Origin: DASXMT01 sp036521415
Lineage (GTDB): Bacteria; Actinomycetota; Acidimicrobiia; Acidimicrobiales; RAAP-2
Direction of reading: 5' to 3'
DNA: 25,889 bases
Assembly (NCBI GenBank): GCA_036521415.1
Contig: DATDHU010000088.1
Coordinates: forward strand, 1-25,889
Shown here: piece by piece, positions 23,092-25,889 of the stretch
Position numbering within the stretch: position 1 is the stretch's first letter
Layout: each line of letters starts with the position of its first letter
Notes under the pieces: model-generated
The model's input: only the letters and a program-made list of their open reading frames with translations
The model's database searches: none
What the model was told of the DNA's origin: nothing
Translations under genes and position numbers: made by a program

Positions 23092-24075
23092 TTAGGGCTG
23101 TGCGCCGGCCGGCGGTGGAGCCTGTTCGTCCGACGCCCCTGCCTGCCGGGCCGCCATTTCCTTTGCCCGCTGTGCGGCTCCGCCCGACGTCCAACGGAGG
23201 AACGCCGGGAGCAGGATGGTGGGAAAGACAATGGGCAGCAACAGGAGCTGCAGCCACTCCCACAAGGTGTTGCCCGGGTAGCCCGTCCACTTCCAGCTTC
23301 CGCCGTAACCACCGATGAGGGTGACGACCCATGCGATGCCGAACGTCGTGAATACGGCGATGTGCGTGGCACTGATCTCCCTGCTGGTGGTGGGCCAGGC
23401 CCGGACGGTCACCAGGGTCACGGGCAACACGATCAGCACCAACCAGTCCCACAGGGAGTTGCCGCTGAAACCGGTCCAGTGCAGCGGCACGAGGTAGCCG
23501 ACGGCGACAAAGACCCAGAAGGCGGCGACGAGGGCGGAAAGCGTCAGCTTCCGGGTCCGGCCCATGTGCTCGGAATAGCGCAGCCACACGGGTAAGAGCG
23601 CAAAGGCGACGGGCAGCAACAAGAGGTGCAGCCAGTCCCACAATTGGTTGTTGGCCTGGAACCCGGTCCACGCCCAGCCGGCGCCGTAGCCACCGATGAG
23701 CACCACCACCGAGAGGACCAGCGCGGCGGCGGCGATGCCTACCTTGAGGCGGGAGTCGGACCGGAGCGAGCGGACCCTTGACGGCGTCTCGGCCGGCGCG
23801 GCCGCGGACGGCGCGGCACCGTTCCTTTGGCCACGCGCCCGAAGGGTCTTCTCCACCTGCTCGGCCGAAGGGGCCCAGGGAAGGTCGACCTTGCGCAACC
23901 GCCCGGCAAGTCCGTCCCTCATTGCCAGTCGGGCCAACGTCTGGAACTGCTCGATGTCGATGGCATCGCTCGTCCCCGAGGTTACGGCAGCGGTCCGCTG
24001 CGACCCATCCAACCTGGACAGGGCCCGGAGGCCAAGCAATTCATCGGCTCCGATGGTGATGCGGAGGTCTTCCAT
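23092..24075 (-). CDS. Polytopic membrane protein with a threefold internal repeat
   Basis: The 327-residue protein starts at ATG 24075 with AAGGGG 7 nt upstream. The first 110 residues are soluble, with a SHOCT/TerB-like helical look and a Pro/Ala linker. After them come six or so membrane helices organised as three copies of a two-helix unit. Each copy contains an aromatic turn followed by LW[DE]WL and a leucine-rich helix: WTGFQANNQLWDWLHLLLLPV, cut here to its core WTGF...LWDWL; WTGFSGNSLWDWLVLIVLPV; and WTGYPGNTLWEWLQLLLLP. The C-terminus is a basic and Pro/Ala-rich tail. I do not recognise a characterised family. The conserved W-T-G-[FY] and W-[DE]-W residues could form a ligand or quinone site; this is speculation. 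Confidence 0.78.
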   Translation of the reverse strand: MEDLRITIGADELLGLRALSRLDGSQRTAAVTSGTSDAIDIEQFQTLARLAMRDGLAGRLRKVDLPWAPSAEQVEKTLRARGQRNGAAPSAAAPAETPSRVRSLRSDSRLKVGIAAAALVLSVVVLIGGYGAGWAWTGFQANNQLWDWLHLLLLPVAFALLPVWLRYSEHMGRTRKLTLSALVAAFWVFVAVGYLVPLHWTGFSGNSLWDWLVLIVLPVTLVTVRAWPTTSREISATHIAVFTTFGIAWVVTLIGGYGGSWKWTGYPGNTLWEWLQLLLLPIVFPTILLPAFLRWTSGGAAQRAKEMAARQAGASDEQAPPPAGAQP

Positions 24076-24160
24076 GCCCAATCCCCTTCGCGCTCGAGGC
24101 ACCGCGTCCCGTCATTCTGACGTACACGGCTGGGTTGGGCATCGATCCGGCTTAGCTGAC

Positions 24161-24177
24161 GTATCGGGCCCCGATAC
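24161..24177 (-). terminator. Hairpin after the WhiB-like gene
   Basis: GTATCGGG and CCCGATAC flank a single C, an 8-bp near-perfect palindrome, 33-49 nt past the whiB-like stop on the minus strand. It overlaps the 26-bp repeat. Termination or a regulator site are both possible. Confidence 0.4.
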
Positions 24178-24221
24178 GGCTCAGGCGGCCCGATCGGCCC
24201 CGATACGGCTCAGGCGGCCCG
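24167..24221. repeat. 26-bp direct repeat duplicating the end of the WhiB-like gene
   Basis: The 26-bp sequence starting GGCCCCGATACGGCTCAGG occurs at 24167-24192 and again, identically, at 24196-24221, separated by 3 nt. The second copy contains the last codons and stop of the WhiB-like gene (minus strand), so the first copy is a duplicated gene end. Confidence 0.85.
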
Positions 24222-24476
24222 GCTCGCTCGGATCCGTCGCCGCTCCCGCTCGGACATCCCGCCCCACCATCCCAGGATCAAGGGATCGGCCACGGCGTAC
24301 TCGGCGCACTCGGGCCTGACCGGACACCCAGCACAGAGGCGTCTGGCCCGGTCGTAGGCCTCGCCCCCTCGACCGGTGAAGAAGGTCTCGATCGGCTCGC
24401 CACGACACGCCCCCCAAAGCATCCACCTGGGTCGCTCGTGCCTGGCGAACGGGAGGTCGGCGGCGCGCCCCTCCAT
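24210..24476 (-). CDS. WhiB-family iron-sulfur transcription regulator
   Basis: WhiB-like proteins bind a [4Fe-4S] cluster through four cysteines, respond to O2 or NO, and act with sigma factors; they are found only in actinobacteria and their phages. All four cysteines are here: GACRG, then CAGC and C five residues later in LCAGCPVRPEC. The family turn appears as GWWGGMSERERR (usually GVWGG), followed by a basic DNA-binding tail RRRIRASRAA. ATG 24476 gives an 88-residue protein of normal size; ATG 24566 would add 30 arginine-rich residues with no family resemblance. Its stop lies within the duplicated 26-bp sequence. Targets unknown. Confidence 0.88.
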   Translation of the reverse strand: MEGRAADLPFARHERPRWMLWGACRGEPIETFFTGRGGEAYDRARRLCAGCPVRPECAEYAVADPLILGWWGGMSERERRRIRASRAA

Positions 24477-24620
24477 CAGCCTGACGATGCCGACAACCTC
24501 GCCGCCCGCTCGGTGGCGGGGATGGGAACGAGGGGCCCTACGTCGACAGACGGATCGAGTCGGCAAACTGCCATCGCGGTAGAACGAGCTATCGACCCAG
24601 ACCTTGCGGTCTTTGCTGTC

Positions 24621-24639
24621 GGCCTGGCCGTACCAGGCC
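24621..24639 (-). terminator. Hairpin downstream of the parA-RHH pair
   Basis: GGCCTGG (24621-24627) pairs with CCAGGCC (24633-24639) around CCGTA, 28 nt beyond the stop of the ribbon-helix-helix gene. It is G/C-rich without a T-run, so it is only a possible terminator. Confidence 0.35.
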
Positions 24640-24666
24640 CAACCCGTGGTTCTCAGCGTTCGGGCT

Positions 24667-24921
24667 TCAACGTTCCAGATTCGCCTCGATGGCCTCTCGT
24701 ACGGCGGGGTCGGTCTCGCAGGCGCGGATCATCGCCCGGAGAAGGGCGGAGGCGCTGGTCCTCGACTCCCACGCTGCCTCTCGCAGCCACTCCCGCTGGT
24801 GGTCGTCGAGGTACAGGGGCAAGTTGTGGGGCCGGCGTTCACGCCCACTGGTGCCACGGAACTGCTCGGCCGATCGATAGCCGGCGGTCCCGGCGATCTT
24901 CTCGGCGATTCCCCCTGTCAT
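24667..24921 (-). CDS. Ribbon-helix-helix DNA-binding protein, partner of ParA
   Basis: The 84-residue protein starts at ATG 24921, overlapping the parA stop by 4 bp (ATGA), a sign of translational coupling. A flexible basic N-terminus (about 30 residues, ending GRERRPHN) precedes a ribbon-helix-helix core: strand LPLYLDD, helix QREWLREAAWESR, turn TSAS, helix ALLRAMIRACETD. This matches the small ParG/omega-type partition and repressor proteins, in which the mobile arm stimulates ParA ATPase. It probably binds the parA promoter and may act as the centromere-binding protein. A general CopG-like repressor is the alternative. Confidence 0.78.
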   Translation of the reverse strand: MTGGIAEKIAGTAGYRSAEQFRGTSGRERRPHNLPLYLDDHQREWLREAAWESRTSASALLRAMIRACETDPAVREAIEANLER

Positions 24922-25502
24922 CGCGACCGGCGCCTGGTCGCCTTTTTCAACACGGCCGTGTATTCGTCGAGGCCCTCCCGGTAGAGCCGTGCGGCCGGAC
25001 CGGCGGCGATCCCCACCCGCTCGGGGATGACCCCCCACACGGGTACCTTCTCCCGCGTCCAGCCCTCGACCGTCTCGGTCAGGTCATTGGTCCCCAGGCG
25101 CGCCGCACAGACCACGATCCCGTAGGGGATGCCGTTGGGGACCAGCTCCAAGGTGGCGGCGACCCGGGTGGGCTCCACTCCCCCGGCTCGGGTCGGTATG
25201 ACCACGGAATCCGCTCTGGCCAAGGCCGCCTTGACGATCCGCTCGTCGCCGGGAGGCGTGTCGATCACCACCACGGAGTCGGAATCGGCCATGGCCCGGG
25301 TGACAGTTCTCTCCGAGGGCGCCTCCACCAGGTCGACGCCGTCGACAGGGTTGTCCTCGAACCACTCGGCCGCCGACGCCTGCCGGTCGGCATCGACCAG
25401 CATCACCGACGCGTAGCCCTGTTCAACGGCCGACGCGGCCAGGTACACGCACGTGGTTGTCTTCCCCACTCCACCTTTGACGTTGCTCACGACGATATTC
25501 AT
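24918..25502 (-). CDS. ParA-family ATPase (small, type Ib-like)
   Basis: This 194-residue ATPase starts at ATG 25502 (MNIVVSNVKGG); ATG 25520 is in frame but would place the start inside the palindrome. The deviant Walker A box KGGVGKTT (residues 9-16), Walker A' in LVDADRQASAAEW and Walker B-type VVVIDTPPGDE are all present. It lacks the N-terminal helix-turn-helix of type Ia ParA, so autoregulation would fall to the small partner encoded next. Such pairs move plasmids or position protein cargo; on a chromosome they may be relics of an integrated plasmid. The standard chromosomal ParA is longer and paired with a ParB of about 300 residues, so this is a different system. Confidence 0.87.
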   Translation of the reverse strand: MNIVVSNVKGGVGKTTTCVYLAASAVEQGYASVMLVDADRQASAAEWFEDNPVDGVDLVEAPSERTVTRAMADSDSVVVIDTPPGDERIVKAALARADSVVIPTRAGGVEPTRVAATLELVPNGIPYGIVVCAARLGTNDLTETVEGWTREKVPVWGVIPERVGIAAGPAARLYREGLDEYTAVLKKATRRRSR

Positions 25503-25509
25503 GCTGCCA

Positions 25510-25530
25510 CTGTACGTCATGTACGTACAT
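25510..25530 (-). promoter_or_regulatory. Palindrome and 9-bp-spaced repeats at the parA start, likely operator
   Basis: ATGTACGTACAT (25519-25530) is a perfect 12-bp palindrome, and its core TGTACGT recurs 9 bp away at 25511-25517. The site sits 8-28 bp upstream of the parA start in a 64-bp divergent gap. Ribbon-helix-helix proteins bind short direct or inverted repeats, so this is a natural operator (or small centromere) for the partner protein. Confidence 0.55.
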
Positions 25531-25566
25531 CGATGACGGCCGATTGCTGCCTAGCATGAGCAGACC

Positions 25567-25889
25567 ATGCCCCTCATCGACCTTCGCACTGGAGCCATCG
25601 CCGCCGGCGGCGGCTGTGTGGCGCGGGCCGATGACGGACGGGTCGTGTTCGTGCGCCACGCACTCCCCGGTGAGCGCGTCGTCGCCGCCATCACCGCCGA
25701 GACCACCTCGTTCCTCCGAGCCGATGCGATCGAGGTCCTCGAGGCCTCGCCCGACCGGGTGAAACCGCCCTGTGGCTACGCCGGGCCCGGACGCTGCGGG
25801 GGCTGCGACTGGCAGCACATCGACCTGGCCGCTCAACGCCGATTGAAGGCCGAGCTCGTGGCCGAGCAGCTTCGGCGCATCGCCTCCGT
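25567..25889 (+). CDS. TrmA/RlmD-type RNA uridine methyltransferase, 5' part (cut by window end)
   Basis: An open frame from ATG 25567 continues to the last base without a stop (107 codons seen). It starts with a TRAM-like beta-barrel (DLRTGAIAAGGGCVARADDG, HALPGERVVAAI). It then shows the cysteine-rich segment CGYAGPGRCGGCDWQHI, which carries the [4Fe-4S] ligands C-x(n)-C-G-G-C-x-W-Q-H, followed by the helix AAQRRLKAELVAEQLRRI. This is the layout of RlmD/TrmA m5U methyltransferases of rRNA or tRNA. The SAM-binding domain lies outside the window. It is divergent from parA with a 64-bp gap. Confidence 0.88.
   Translation, partial: MPLIDLRTGAIAAGGGCVARADDGRVVFVRHALPGERVVAAITAETTSFLRADAIEVLEASPDRVKPPCGYAGPGRCGGCDWQHIDLAAQRRLKAELVAEQLRRIAS

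Noticed and set aside
21329..23671. Long minus-strand open frame (780 codons) opposite the S10 carboxypeptidase
   Set aside because: Its translation is His/Arg/Gly-rich with no domain, it crosses the tRNA fragment, and the plus strand has a motif-complete S10 enzyme. It is a GC-driven shadow.

Overview
The window looks like chromosomal DNA from a high-GC actinobacterium (Actinomycetota). The grounds are strong G/C bias at third codon positions, frequent GTG/TTG starts, a WhiB-type iron-sulfur regulator, and an actinobacterial-type (group 1h, formerly group 5) [NiFe] hydrogenase operon. I cannot fix the genus; an uncultured soil-type lineage such as Acidimicrobiia is a guess.

Positions 1-11445 form one hydrogen-oxidation block on the + strand. 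It starts with a 5'-truncated hypF. After a 160-bp gap holding a hairpin and a 16-bp tandem repeat comes a tightly packed, mostly overlapping run of twelve genes: hhyS and hhyL (structural subunits), a NifU-like protein, two uncharacterised hydrogenase-associated proteins (recalled as DUF5947-like and DUF6084-like), a fusion of a third uncharacterised protein with the nickel-dependent maturation protease, a 34-residue membrane microprotein, a cytoplasmic YceI-like protein, hypA, hypC with an unusual repeat tail, a small glycine-rich membrane-type protein, and hypD. HypF/C/D build and deliver the Fe(CN)2CO group, HypA delivers nickel, and the protease trims HhyL. hypB and hypE are not in the window. 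The enzyme should be a cytoplasmic, oxygen-tolerant, high-affinity H2 oxidiser feeding the respiratory chain.

Convergent to hypD, with 9 bp between the stop codons, is the most striking gene: a PadR-type DNA-binding domain fused to a YceI lipocalin-like domain that resembles the YceI protein inside the hydrogenase operon. YceI proteins bind isoprenoids and the hydrogenase ultimately reduces quinone, so this could be a ligand-sensing regulator of the operon. That is a hypothesis.

Positions 12726-19553 carry ordinary genes: a beta-lactamase-fold serine hydrolase, a secreted LppX/LprG-like protein, a membrane-anchored helical protein, an aldo-keto reductase behind a perfect 14-bp inverted repeat, a class I methyltransferase, a luciferase-like flavin monooxygenase, a small two-helix membrane protein and a nitroreductase.

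At 19675-19748 is a complete tRNA-Gly(TCC). A 46-bp copy of its 3' part (45/46 identical) recurs at 21458-21503 in the same orientation. The repeats bracket about 1.7 kb holding a secreted beta-helix protein and a small ORF. This is the arrangement left by site-specific integration at a tRNA gene. A secreted serine carboxypeptidase (S10) follows.

Positions 23092-25502 are on the minus strand: a membrane protein with a threefold internal repeat, a WhiB-like regulator ending in a duplicated 26-bp sequence, and a ParA / ribbon-helix-helix pair resembling plasmid type Ib partition cassettes, with a palindrome next to the parA start. The window ends inside a divergent TrmA/RlmD-type RNA methyltransferase gene.
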